In this document: positions 8,506 to 15,418 of the stretch, one piece after another
Layout: the number at the start of each line of letters is the position of its first letter
Numbering within the stretch: the stretch's first letter is position 1
Assembly (NCBI GenBank): GCA_035553515.1
Contig: DATNDG010000126.1
Span: forward strand, 1 to 57,542
Direction of reading: 5' to 3'
DNA length: 57,542 nucleotides
Origin: DAHUYF01 sp035553515
GTDB lineage: Bacteria; Pseudomonadota; Alphaproteobacteria; ATCC43930; CGMCC-115725
The notes under the pieces: generated by a model
The model's input: only the letters and a program-made list of their open reading frames with translations
What the model was told of the DNA's origin: nothing
Databases searched by the model: none
Made by a program: the position numbers and the translations under genes

Positions 8506-9126
8506 ATGAAGCTTCGCTACTCGCCCACCTCGCCTTATGTGCGCAAGGTCATGGTGGTGGCGCTGGAGACCGGCGTCGCCGAGCGCATCGAGCGAATCCC
8601 GACCATGGTCGCGCCGACCAAGCCGAACGAGGAAGTGGCGCGCGAGAATCCGCTGGTGAAGGTACCGGCGCTGACCACCGATGACGGCATGGTGCTCTAT
8701 GATTCGCCGGTCATCTGCGAATATCTCGACACGCTGCATCAAGGGCCGAAGCTGTTCCCGGGCAGTGGCAAGGCGCGCTGGCTGGCGCTGCGCCAGCAGG
8801 CGCTGGGCGACGGCATTCTCGATGCGGCGATCCTCGGCCGCTATGAAATCCTGCGCCCGAAGGAATATCAGTGGCAGGACTGGATCGATGCGCAGCTGCG
8901 CAAGGTCCGGGGCGCTCTCGCCGCGCTCGAGATCGAGACCGAGGCCGGCGAGCTCGGCGGCCAGCTCGGCATCGGCCAGATCACAATTGCGTGTGCACTG
9001 GGCTATCTTGACTTCCGCTACGCCGCCGAAGAATGGCGCAGCAAGCATCGCCGCCTCGCCGCCTGGTTCGACGATTTCTCCAAACGCAAGTCGATCGAGC
9101 TGACCAAGCCGAAAGACGCGGCGTGA
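8506..9126 (+). CDS. Glutathione S-transferase family protein
   Basis: The 206-residue protein has an N-terminal thioredoxin-fold GST domain (KLRYSPTSPYVRKVMV, then NPLVKVPAL and the glutathione-binding DSPVICEYLD near residue 68) and a helical C-terminal domain. It probably conjugates or reduces small molecules with glutathione in the cytoplasm; the SPTSPYVRK start suggests a Ser or Tyr activating residue. RBS GGGAG precedes the ATG. The downstream cupin gene begins in the stop codon (GTGA overlap). Confidence 0.9.
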   Translation: MKLRYSPTSPYVRKVMVVALETGVAERIERIPTMVAPTKPNEEVARENPLVKVPALTTDDGMVLYDSPVICEYLDTLHQGPKLFPGSGKARWLALRQQALGDGILDAAILGRYEILRPKEYQWQDWIDAQLRKVRGALAALEIETEAGELGGQLGIGQITIACALGYLDFRYAAEEWRSKHRRLAAWFDDFSKRKSIELTKPKDAA

Positions 9127-9566
9127 GCGCGGCCGAGGCCGAGCGCATCATCGCCGCGCTCGGCCTCGCGCCGCACCCTGAAGGCGGCTTCTACCGCGAG
9201 ACCTTCCGCGACGGCAGCGCGCTACCCGGCCGCGCCGCTTCGACCGCGATCTACTACCTGCTGCGCTGGGGCGAGGTGTCGCGCTGGCACCGGATCGACG
9301 CAACGGAGATCTGGCACTGGTATGCCGGCGCGCCGCTGCGGTTACGGCTGGCGCCGGAGGAGCGGCCGGTCGAAGAGATCGAGCTCGGCAACGACATTCT
9401 CGCCGGCGAGCGGCCGCAAGCGGTGGTGCCTGCGCTGATCTGGCAGAGCGCCGTCAGTCTCGGCGCATGGAGCCTCGCCGGCTGCACCGTGGCTCCCGGC
9501 TTCGAATTCCGCAAATTCGAGCTGGCGCCGCCCGGCTGGGAGCCGGATGGCGCGGTGCGGGGCTAG
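9123..9566 (+). CDS. DUF985 (cupin_5) family protein
   Basis: The 147-residue protein is a compact cupin of the DUF985 family. Signatures are PHPEGGFYRETFR (about residues 17-29), STAIYYLL, and SRWHRIDATEIWHWYAG, with the His and Glu that line the cupin pocket, then PGFEFRKFEL at the end. Family members are about 150 residues and their substrates are mostly unknown. The GTG start at 9123 overlaps the GST stop, so the two are co-translated. Confidence 0.88.
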   Translation: MSAAEAERIIAALGLAPHPEGGFYRETFRDGSALPGRAASTAIYYLLRWGEVSRWHRIDATEIWHWYAGAPLRLRLAPEERPVEEIELGNDILAGERPQAVVPALIWQSAVSLGAWSLAGCTVAPGFEFRKFELAPPGWEPDGAVRG

Positions 9567-9578
9567 TCCGAACGGTGC

Positions 9579-9704
9579 GGCTCTCGCGCTTGCCGTGCAA
9601 GCGCTGACGCCGCTGGCGACAAGCGCTCCGCGCTTGCGCTGGGCTCTCGCGCTTGCCGTGCAAGCGCTGACGCCGCCGGCGACAAGCGCTCCGCGCTTGC
9701 GCCG
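9579..9704. repeat. Two tandem 63-bp units with internal palindromes
   Basis: A unit beginning GGCTCTCGCGCTTGCCG is repeated with a period of 63 bases (9579 and 9642) and only a few differences. Each unit holds the inverted pairs GCGCTTG-CCGTG-CAAGCGC and CAAGCG-CTCCG-CGCTTG, so each can form two REP-like hairpins. The array lies between the ends of two convergent genes and probably acts in transcription termination or is a REP-type element. Confidence 0.7.
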
Positions 9705-9707
9705 GCG

Positions 9708-10058
9708 CTAGACCTGCGCCGGCAGAACGAAGCAGAGAATGCCGCTGAAGGGCTCCCAGCACGCGACGGCGCGGCCGACCGGGTTCTGCGTCCGCTTCAG
9801 AATGTGGTTCTGCGGAACCGGCACCCATTCCGGATGATCGACCTCGAATTCGGGCGGCTTGATCAGGGCCTCGTAATGGTCGCCGACGGTGCGGTAGGCC
9901 ACCGGCCGGCAGTCCGCCAGCGAGCAGCACGACCCGCCATTTGCGGTGTGCAGACTTTCAAACCAGGGGGCGAGGGCCGGATCGGCATTCTCCGGCGGAC
10001 GCGCTTGAGCCGAGCCGGCGAGGAGCGCTACGGCGAGCGCCAGGGCGATGCGTGTCAT
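9708..10058 (-). CDS. Secreted cysteine-containing protein of unknown function
   Basis: The 116-residue protein has a clear Sec signal peptide (MTRIALALAVALLAGSAQA, cleavage before RPPEN). The mature part carries GGSCCSLADCRPV near residues 41-53 and two later Cys, suggesting disulfides. I know this GSCC-x3-DC pattern from small exported alphaproteobacterial proteins without assigned function. The ATG at 10058 is chosen because AGAGGTG lies just upstream; that same RBS can be buried in a hairpin (10062-10079). Confidence 0.75.
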   Translation of the reverse strand: MTRIALALAVALLAGSAQARPPENADPALAPWFESLHTANGGSCCSLADCRPVAYRTVGDHYEALIKPPEFEVDHPEWVPVPQNHILKRTQNPVGRAVACWEPFSGILCFVLPAQV

Positions 10059-10061
10059 CGG

Positions 10062-10079
10062 CACCTCTCTGTCGAGGTG
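10062..10079 (-). promoter_or_regulatory. Hairpin covering the ribosome binding site of the secreted protein gene
   Basis: CACCTC (10062-10067) and GAGGTG (10074-10079) form a 6-bp stem with a 6-base loop. On the minus-strand mRNA the downstream arm is the AGAGGTG ribosome binding site of the gene starting at 10058, so the fold would hide it. Confidence 0.35.
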
Positions 10080-10114
10080 AACAAAGACGGGCCACCATAA
10101 GTTCGGGCGGTCGT

Positions 10115-11041
10115 CTAGGCGATGACGCCGTCGAGCCAGGCGATAAGGTCGCGTGTCACCTCGTCGCGGTTGATCTCGTTGAAGAGCTCATGCCGCGCGT
10201 CGGGGTAGAAGCGGTGGCCGACGCGCGCGAGACCGGCGGCGCGGTAGGCGGCGAGAAGCTGCTCCGGCCCTTTGGTCCCGGCGCCGACGGGATCGCGCGT
10301 CCCCGAGATGACGTAGATCGGCAGGGATTTCGCGATTCGCGCCTGGCGCGCAGGACGCGCGATCTCGCCCAGCGCGTCGAGCATGTCGATCCAGAGTTGC
10401 GCCGTGGCGGGAAAGCCGCAAAGCGGGTCGGCGATGTATTTGTCGACCTCGGCCGCATCGCGCGACAGCCAGTCGAATTTCGTGCGCGCCGGCGCGAAGG
10501 CCTTGTTGAACGCGCCGAAGCTGAACGCCGTCAGCAGCGCGCTGCGGCCGCGTGGACCGAGCCGCAGTCGCTCGATCCGCGCGATGAGACGGCCGATGGC
10601 GGCGAGCGGGGCCGGCTTGCCGCTCGACGCCGAGAGCACGGCACCGGCCAGCGCGTCGCCGTGCTCGATGATGAAATGCTGCGCCAGGAAAGAGCCCATG
10701 GAATGGCCGAGCAAGATAATCGGCAGTCCCGGATGATCGGCGGCGATGCGGCGATTGAGCAGCCAGAGATCGTCGACGACGCGCTGCCAGCCGTCGCGCT
10801 CGGCAAAGAAGCCGAGCGCCTCGGCATTGGCGGCGCTGCGGCCATGGCCGCGGTGATCATTGGCGTAGACCGCGTAACGCGCCGCGGTCAGCGCCCCGGC
10901 CAGCCGCGCATAGCGCCCGGCATGCTCCGCCAACCCATGCGCGATCTGCACCACCGCCCTCGGAGCGGAGTCAGGCAGCCAGCGATAGGTCCAAAGCGCC
11001 GCGCCATCCGCAGCGGGAAGCGTGAATGTGCTGCTCTGCAC
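10115..11041 (-). CDS. Alpha/beta hydrolase, lysophospholipase/monoacylglycerol lipase type
   Basis: The 308-residue serine hydrolase of the Hydrolase_4 type has the cap-family opening AHGLAEHAGRYARLA, the YANDHRGHGRS motif, the nucleophile elbow LLGHSMGS, the Asp in VISGTRDPVG and the His in PDARHELFNE. Such enzymes cleave monoacylglycerols or lysophospholipids, and here an accessory role in PHA or lipid turnover is possible because it is the last gene of the phaC-A-B run. The GTG at 11041 is the likely start, 37 bases after phaB. Confidence 0.88.
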   Translation of the reverse strand: MQSSTFTLPAADGAALWTYRWLPDSAPRAVVQIAHGLAEHAGRYARLAGALTAARYAVYANDHRGHGRSAANAEALGFFAERDGWQRVVDDLWLLNRRIAADHPGLPIILLGHSMGSFLAQHFIIEHGDALAGAVLSASSGKPAPLAAIGRLIARIERLRLGPRGRSALLTAFSFGAFNKAFAPARTKFDWLSRDAAEVDKYIADPLCGFPATAQLWIDMLDALGEIARPARQARIAKSLPIYVISGTRDPVGAGTKGPEQLLAAYRAAGLARVGHRFYPDARHELFNEINRDEVTRDLIAWLDGVIA

Positions 11042-11078
11042 GGCTCGGGCCCCGCCGAGGGAAGAAGTCCGGCGCGGC

Positions 11079-11801
11079 TCAGTACATGTGCTGACCGCCG
11101 TTGATCGACATGGTCGACCCCGTGACGAAGCCGCCTTGATCGGAGACCAGGAACAGCACGCCGCGAGCGATCTCCTCGGCATGGCCGAGGCGGCCCACCG
11201 GAATGCGCGCGACGATCTTGTCGAGGACGTTCTGCGGCACGGCGCGCACCATGTCGGTGTCGACATAGCCGGGCGCGATGGCATTGACGGTAATGCCGCG
11301 GCCGGCGCCTTCCTGTGCCAGGGCCTTGGTGAAGCCGTGGATGCCGGATTTGGCCGCGGCGTAGTTCACCTGCCCGTACTGACCGGCTTGGCCGTTGATC
11401 GAGCCGATATTGACGATGCGGCCGAAGCCGCGCTCGCGCATGCCCTCGATGACCAGCCGACACATGTTGAAGCAGGAGGTGAGGTTGGTGGCGATCACCT
11501 GCCCCCATTGCTCAGGCGACATCTTGTGCAGCACCGCGTCGCGGGTGATGCCGGCGTTGTTGATCAGGATCTCGACGGGACCGAGCTCCTGCTCGATGCG
11601 ACGGATGCCGGCCTCGCAGGATCTGTAATCGGCGACGTCGAATTTGTACGTGGCGATGCCGGTCTCCTGAGTGAAGCGCCGCGCCGCCTCGTCATTGCCG
11701 GCGTAGATCGCCGCCACCTTGCAGGCGGCATCCTTGAGCGCCACGGAGACCGCCCGGCCGATACCGCGCGTTCCGCCCGTCACAACCGCTACGCGTGCCA
11801 T
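11079..11801 (-). CDS. phaB: Acetoacetyl-CoA reductase PhaB
   Basis: The 240-residue short-chain dehydrogenase reduces acetoacetyl-CoA to (R)-3-hydroxybutyryl-CoA with NADPH, the second step of polyhydroxybutyrate synthesis. It has the Rossmann motif TGGTRGIG (about residues 8-15), NNAG, and the catalytic Ser/Tyr/Lys in SINGQAGQYGQVNYAAAK, then a PhaB-like end FVTGSTMSINGGQHMY. A strong RBS (GGGAGGAA) sets the ATG at 11801. It lies downstream of phaA, separated by a tandem repeat. Confidence 0.95.
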   Translation of the reverse strand: MARVAVVTGGTRGIGRAVSVALKDAACKVAAIYAGNDEAARRFTQETGIATYKFDVADYRSCEAGIRRIEQELGPVEILINNAGITRDAVLHKMSPEQWGQVIATNLTSCFNMCRLVIEGMRERGFGRIVNIGSINGQAGQYGQVNYAAAKSGIHGFTKALAQEGAGRGITVNAIAPGYVDTDMVRAVPQNVLDKIVARIPVGRLGHAEEIARGVLFLVSDQGGFVTGSTMSINGGQHMY

Positions 11802-11830
11802 GCCTTCCTCCCTCATCGCTCACCTCGAAG

Positions 11831-11940
11831 CGTGTCGCGCGGATCAGCAGCGCTTCACGCTTCCTTTATGTCCGTGTCGCGCGGCGAGCCGCGCTCGACG
11901 CCTTACTTCAGATCCGTGTCGCGCGGGCTAGCCGCGCTCC
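11831..11940. repeat. Three 42-bp tandem units between phaA and phaB
   Basis: Units start at 11831, 11873 and 11915 with CGTGTCGCGCGG, continue with an AGCCGCGCTC-like block and end with ACGC plus variable bases. The last unit covers the final codons and stop of phaA (TAG at 11928-11930), so the array looks like duplicated copies of the phaA 3' end. Unit three holds the 6-bp inverted repeat GCGCGG-GCTAG-CCGCGC. Confidence 0.7.
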
Positions 11941-13102
11941 ACGCACATGGCAATTCCCATGCCGCCGCCGATGCAGAGCGTGGCAAGACCGCGCTTGGCG
12001 TTGCGCTTCTGCAGCTCATGCAACAGGGTCACCAGAACGCGCGTCCCCGAGGCGCCGATCGGATGGCCGAGCGCGATCGCACCGCCATTCACATTGACCT
12101 TTTCGGGATCCCAGCCCATGTCGCGGTTGACCGCGCAAGCCTGCGCGGCAAACGCCTCGTTCGCCTCGATCAGATCGAGATCCTCGACCTTCCAGCCGGC
12201 GCGCTTCAGCGCCAGGCGGCTTGCCGGAATGGGACCGCTGCCCATCACAGCCGGATCGACCCCCGCCGTCGCCCAGGCGGCGATGCGCGCCAGCGGCTTG
12301 ACCCCGCGGCGCTTCGCCTCCTCGGCGGTCATCAGCACCACGGCGGCGCCGCCATCATTGATGCCCGATGCGTTGCCGGCGGTGACCGTGCCGTTCTTGT
12401 CGAAAGCCGGGCGGAGCTTCGCCAGCACCTCGACCGTGGTGCCGTGCTTTGGATACTCGTCGACCTCGACCAGTACGTCGCCCTTGCGCGTGGCGATCTT
12501 CACCGGCACGAGTTCCTCCTTGAAGCGCCCGGCTTTCTGCGCCGCCTCTGCCCGCGCCTGCGAGCGCTGCGCGAGCTGATCCTGCTGCTCGCGCGTGATC
12601 TGCCAGCGCTGCGCCACGTTCTGGCGGTGTTGCCCATGTGATAGCCGTTGAAGGCGTCCCAGAGCCCGTCCTTGATCATGGTGTCGACCAGCTCGGCATC
12701 GCCCATCTTGACGCCGTTGCGCAGATGGATGCAGTGCGGCGCGCGGCTCATGCTCTCATGACCGCCGGCGACGACGATGGTGCTGTCGCCAGCGCGCAGC
12801 GCCTGATATCCGAGCGCCACGGTACGCAGCCCGGAGCCGCAAACCTGGTTCACCGTGTAGGCCGTCGCCTCCGGCGGAATGCCGGCACCGATGGCCGCCT
12901 GGCGCGCCGGGTTCATGCCCTCGCCGGCGCCGAGGATTTGGCCCATGATGACCTCGGACACCTCCTTGGCATCGACATTGGCGCGGCGCATCGCCTCGGC
13001 GATTACGGTTTGCCCGAGGTAATGCGCCGGAACGGCGCTGAGGCTGCCGTTGAAGGAGCCGATCGGGGTGCGCACTGCGCCGGCAATGACGATTTCGCTC
13101 AT
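11928..13102 (-). pseudogene. phaA: Acetyl-CoA acetyltransferase PhaA, disrupted by a one-base frameshift
   Basis: Both halves of a normal 391-residue thiolase are present. The first part (13102 to about 12623) has the active Cys in NQVCGSGLRTV (about residue 88) and runs to YHMGNTA, then goes out of frame. The second part (from about 12622) continues VAQRWQITREQQDQL through GHPIGASGTR and the catalytic CIGGGMGIAMCVER. One C is missing on the plus strand between 12622 and 12623; restoring it gives exactly 392 codons. PhaA condenses two acetyl-CoA to acetoacetyl-CoA. It may be a real mutation or a sequencing error. Confidence 0.9.
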
Positions 13103-13148
13103 CGGTCGATCCTCGTGCTGGGGGATGCGAGCTCTCGCTGACCTTTCT

Positions 13149-13177
13149 TAAATAGACCGCGCACACGCGTTTGGAAA
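13149..13177 (-). promoter_or_regulatory. Candidate promoter of phaA
   Basis: On the minus strand TTTCCA (13177-13172) and TATTTA (13154-13149) are 17 bases apart, giving a transcript start near 13142 and a leader of about 40 bases before the phaA ATG. This suggests phaA-phaB can be transcribed separately from phaC. Confidence 0.4.
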
Positions 13178-13247
13178 CCCGTCCCCGACGCGGCGGCGCG
13201 CCGAGCCGCAACGCTAGCGCCGGGGGACCCCGGCGCGTTGATCTGGA

Positions 13248-14492
13248 TCATGGCGAGCGCCGCCGGCGGCGCGGCGGCCTGCCAGCGCCGCTGAAGCGCA
13301 CCAGCCAATCGGCGAGCGGCTGCCACACGGCGGCCGGAGCCTCGCGCGCCACCATCATGCCGATATGTCCGAGCGGGGGCGCAAGGGAATGGGCTGCGGG
13401 CAGGCGCTCGGCCAAAACCGCCGCGGTGCGCGGCGGCACGATGCGGTCCTGCGCCGGCACGACGATCAGGCTCGGCTGGGCGACGCGCTCGGGCCGCACC
13501 GCGGCGCCGGCGATGCGCCAGCGGCCGCGGCCGGGGGCATTGGCGCCGTACCAGCCCGCGAGGCAGTCGCGCGCCACCGGCAATGCGAGCGGCACGCCGT
13601 CATTGAGCCAATCCTCGACGGCGACGAAATCGCGTTCCTCGGCGCTGCCCGCGGGCAAGGCAGCAAAACGCGCGAATTTGCGCAAGGCGAGCAGCGGGTC
13701 GAGCGCGGCGAAAAGCAGTTGCAGCACATCGACCGGCACTTCACCCAGGAGCGCGAAGCTGCGCGCCAGCGGCTCGGCGATCTCGCCGAGCAGCTTGGCC
13801 TGCCCGTCGCGCTCCGCGTGGAAATCCCAGGGCGTCGCGAGGAGCGCCAGCGCGCCGACGAACTCGGCGCGGCGCTCGGCCAGCGCCAGCGCCAGGAGAC
13901 CCCCCATGCAATAGCCCAGCACCGCGAAGGGAGCGCCCAGCGCCGCCACCGCCACCGCCGCGCGTTCGAGCCGCCCGGCGATGTAGTCGGTGAGATTGAA
14001 ACCGCGCTCGAGCGCACCCGGCTTGCCCCAATCGAGGAGCAGCGGGCGCAGCCCCCGCTCAACAAGAAAGCGCAGCAGGCTTTTATCCGGAGCGAGATCG
14101 AGGATATAGGCGCGGTTGATGAGCGAGGGCACCACCAGCACCGGCGCGCCCCCAGCCGGCGCATAATCGAGGAGCCGCGTCGAGCCCTCTTGCCAGAGCA
14201 CCGGCAGCGCGGCCTCGTCGCGGCGGTAGGGATGGCGGCGATAGCGCTCGAGCCCGGTCAGAAAGCTGTCGCCGCGCGCACGCAACTCGGCGTCAACCGC
14301 GGCGGCGAAATCCTCAGCGGCGACGCCGGCGAGGCTTTGCCGCAGCGCGCCCGCCGCCGGGGCCAGCTCGGGCCTCCAGGGCAGAAAGCCGTTGCTCAGC
14401 AGCGGCAAGGCGGCGCGCGAGCTCATCCAGAGCGTCGCCGCGCTGGCCAGGTGGAGGGGGAGCGGCCGGGGCCCCTGGCGCGGCCCCGTCAT
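13248..14492 (-). CDS. phaC: Polyhydroxyalkanoate synthase, short PhaC
   Basis: The 414-residue alpha/beta hydrolase-fold synthase has the PhaC lipase-like box GYCMGG (nucleophile Cys about 195), LLLDWGKPG upstream, the Asp in VVPAQDRIVPP and the His in PPLGHIGMMV. It polymerises hydroxyacyl-CoA into PHA granules. It is shorter than class I synthases (about 560-600 residues) and nearer class III in size. The chosen ATG at 14492 has no strong RBS; starts at 14567 or 14426 are possible. It overlaps the preceding small gene by about 180 bases. Confidence 0.85.
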   Translation of the reverse strand: MTGPRQGPRPLPLHLASAATLWMSSRAALPLLSNGFLPWRPELAPAAGALRQSLAGVAAEDFAAAVDAELRARGDSFLTGLERYRRHPYRRDEAALPVLWQEGSTRLLDYAPAGGAPVLVVPSLINRAYILDLAPDKSLLRFLVERGLRPLLLDWGKPGALERGFNLTDYIAGRLERAAVAVAALGAPFAVLGYCMGGLLALALAERRAEFVGALALLATPWDFHAERDGQAKLLGEIAEPLARSFALLGEVPVDVLQLLFAALDPLLALRKFARFAALPAGSAEERDFVAVEDWLNDGVPLALPVARDCLAGWYGANAPGRGRWRIAGAAVRPERVAQPSLIVVPAQDRIVPPRTAAVLAERLPAAHSLAPPLGHIGMMVAREAPAAVWQPLADWLVRFSGAGRPPRRRRRSP

Positions 14493-14658
14493 TGGCGCAG
14501 GCACCGGGCGACGGCGGCCAGCCGCCGGGGACAAGTCCCCGCAGCAGTCGGGCCAGGCTCTCGGCAAGGTCGGGGTCGGCCGCCATGGCGATCAGCTGCT
14601 CCTGCCATAGGTCGACATACCTCTTGGCCAGGCTCGCAAGGTCCGGCGGTTCCGCCAT
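14314..14658 (-). CDS. Small helical protein upstream of and overlapping phaC
   Basis: The 114-residue product starts MAEPPDLASLAKRYVDLWQE and is helical at the N-terminus. It has a Pro/Ala-rich middle and a heptad-like segment (LARRLAAAEQRLSALEAR, about residues 77-94) followed by a basic Arg/Lys tail. It recalls the W-rich start and coiled-coil end of PHA synthase partner subunits (PhaE/PhaM-like), but that is inference. It shares about 180 bases with phaC in a different frame, and both frames look protein-like. A TATACT box at 14672-14667 puts the transcript start almost at its ATG. Confidence 0.55.
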   Translation of the reverse strand: MAEPPDLASLAKRYVDLWQEQLIAMAADPDLAESLARLLRGLVPGGWPPSPGACANDGAAPGAPAAPPPPGQRGDALDELARRLAAAEQRLSALEARAGPGGGRAAAKPRRRRR

Positions 14659-14666
14659 GGGGGCGG

Positions 14667-14672
14667 AGTATA
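14667..14672 (-). promoter_or_regulatory. Candidate -10 box of the phaC operon
   Basis: TATACT on the minus strand (five of six consensus bases) ends eight bases before the ATG at 14658. A transcript starting 6-7 bases after it would be leaderless or nearly so. No convincing -35 hexamer is seen at 17 bases. Confidence 0.4.
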
Positions 14673-14714
14673 TCGGCGCCCCCCGGCAAAGGCCAGCTTC
14701 CGGCCCTGGCCCTT

Positions 14715-14745
14715 CTGCGTTGCAGCATCACGGCCAGAATGCTGC
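14715..14745. promoter_or_regulatory. PhaR-type operator between phaC and phaR
   Basis: CTGC-GTT-GCAG at 14715-14725 fits the CTGC-N3/4-GCAG pattern described for PhaR of Rhodobacter and Paracoccus. GCAGCAT (14722-14728) is also repeated inverted as ATGCTGC (14739-14745). The site lies about 60-90 bases before phaR and just upstream of the phaC-side -10, so PhaR could control both its own gene and the synthase operon. Confidence 0.6.
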
Positions 14746-14803
14746 TATGCTTAATTTTTCACCAGAAGTCGCATCGGGCGGATGCGGCAAAGGACGCGGG
14801 AAC

Positions 14804-15418
14804 ATGGAAGAACAAGCCGGCGCGCAGACGCCACCGGTCATCATCAAGAAATACGCCAACCGGCGGCTCTACAACACGGCGACGAGCAGCTATGTGACGC
14901 TCGACGATCTCGCGCGGATGGTGAAGGAGGGACGCGAATTCGTCGTCAATGACGCCAAGACCGGCGAGGACATCACCCGCGCCGTGCTCACTCAGATCAT
15001 CGTTGAGGAGGAGCAGAAGGGCCAGAACCTGCTGCCGATCAGCTTCCTGCGCCAGCTCATCGGGCTTTACGGCAACAACATGCAATGGCTGGTGCCGCGC
15101 TATCTCGAGCATGCGATGGCGACTTTCGCGCGCAACCAGGAGCAGATGCGCAAGAGCCTGCAGGATGCCTTCGGCGGGCTCTTTCCCTTCGGCCCGCTCG
15201 AGGAGATGGGCAAGCAGAATCTCGCGCTCTTCGAGAAAACGATGAAGATGTTCTCGCCCTTCCCTGCTCCGCCCACGGCGGCAACGGGCGACAAGGGGAT
15301 GGCGGCCGAGAAACCGGGCGAGCCGCCGCCTTCGGAAGGCAGCCTCAAGGAGCTCACCGACAAGCTCAACGCGCTGCAGCAGCAGATCGACGCGCTGAGC
15401 AAGGCGCAGAAGGACTGA
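14804..15418 (+). CDS. phaR: Polyhydroxyalkanoate synthesis repressor PhaR
   Basis: The 204-residue protein has the PHB_acc_N DNA-binding domain IIKKYANRRLYNTATSSYVTL (written here only in part; about residues 12-75), the PHB_acc region FLRQLIGLYGNNMQWLVP, and a C-terminal coiled coil (LTDKLNALQQQIDALSK). PhaR binds DNA and PHA granules and represses phasin and pha genes until polymer is present. The ATG at 14804 is chosen as the start just before the conserved domain. It is divergent from phaC and its stop abuts that of the next gene (TGATCA). Confidence 0.94.
   Translation: MEEQAGAQTPPVIIKKYANRRLYNTATSSYVTLDDLARMVKEGREFVVNDAKTGEDITRAVLTQIIVEEEQKGQNLLPISFLRQLIGLYGNNMQWLVPRYLEHAMATFARNQEQMRKSLQDAFGGLFPFGPLEEMGKQNLALFEKTMKMFSPFPAPPTAATGDKGMAAEKPGEPPPSEGSLKELTDKLNALQQQIDALSKAQKD

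Noticed and set aside
13238..13251. FNR-like site TTGATCTGGATCAT upstream of phaA
   Set aside because: It covers the phaC stop codon and is about 100 bases upstream of the likely phaA transcript start, so it is badly placed; the last base also mismatches.
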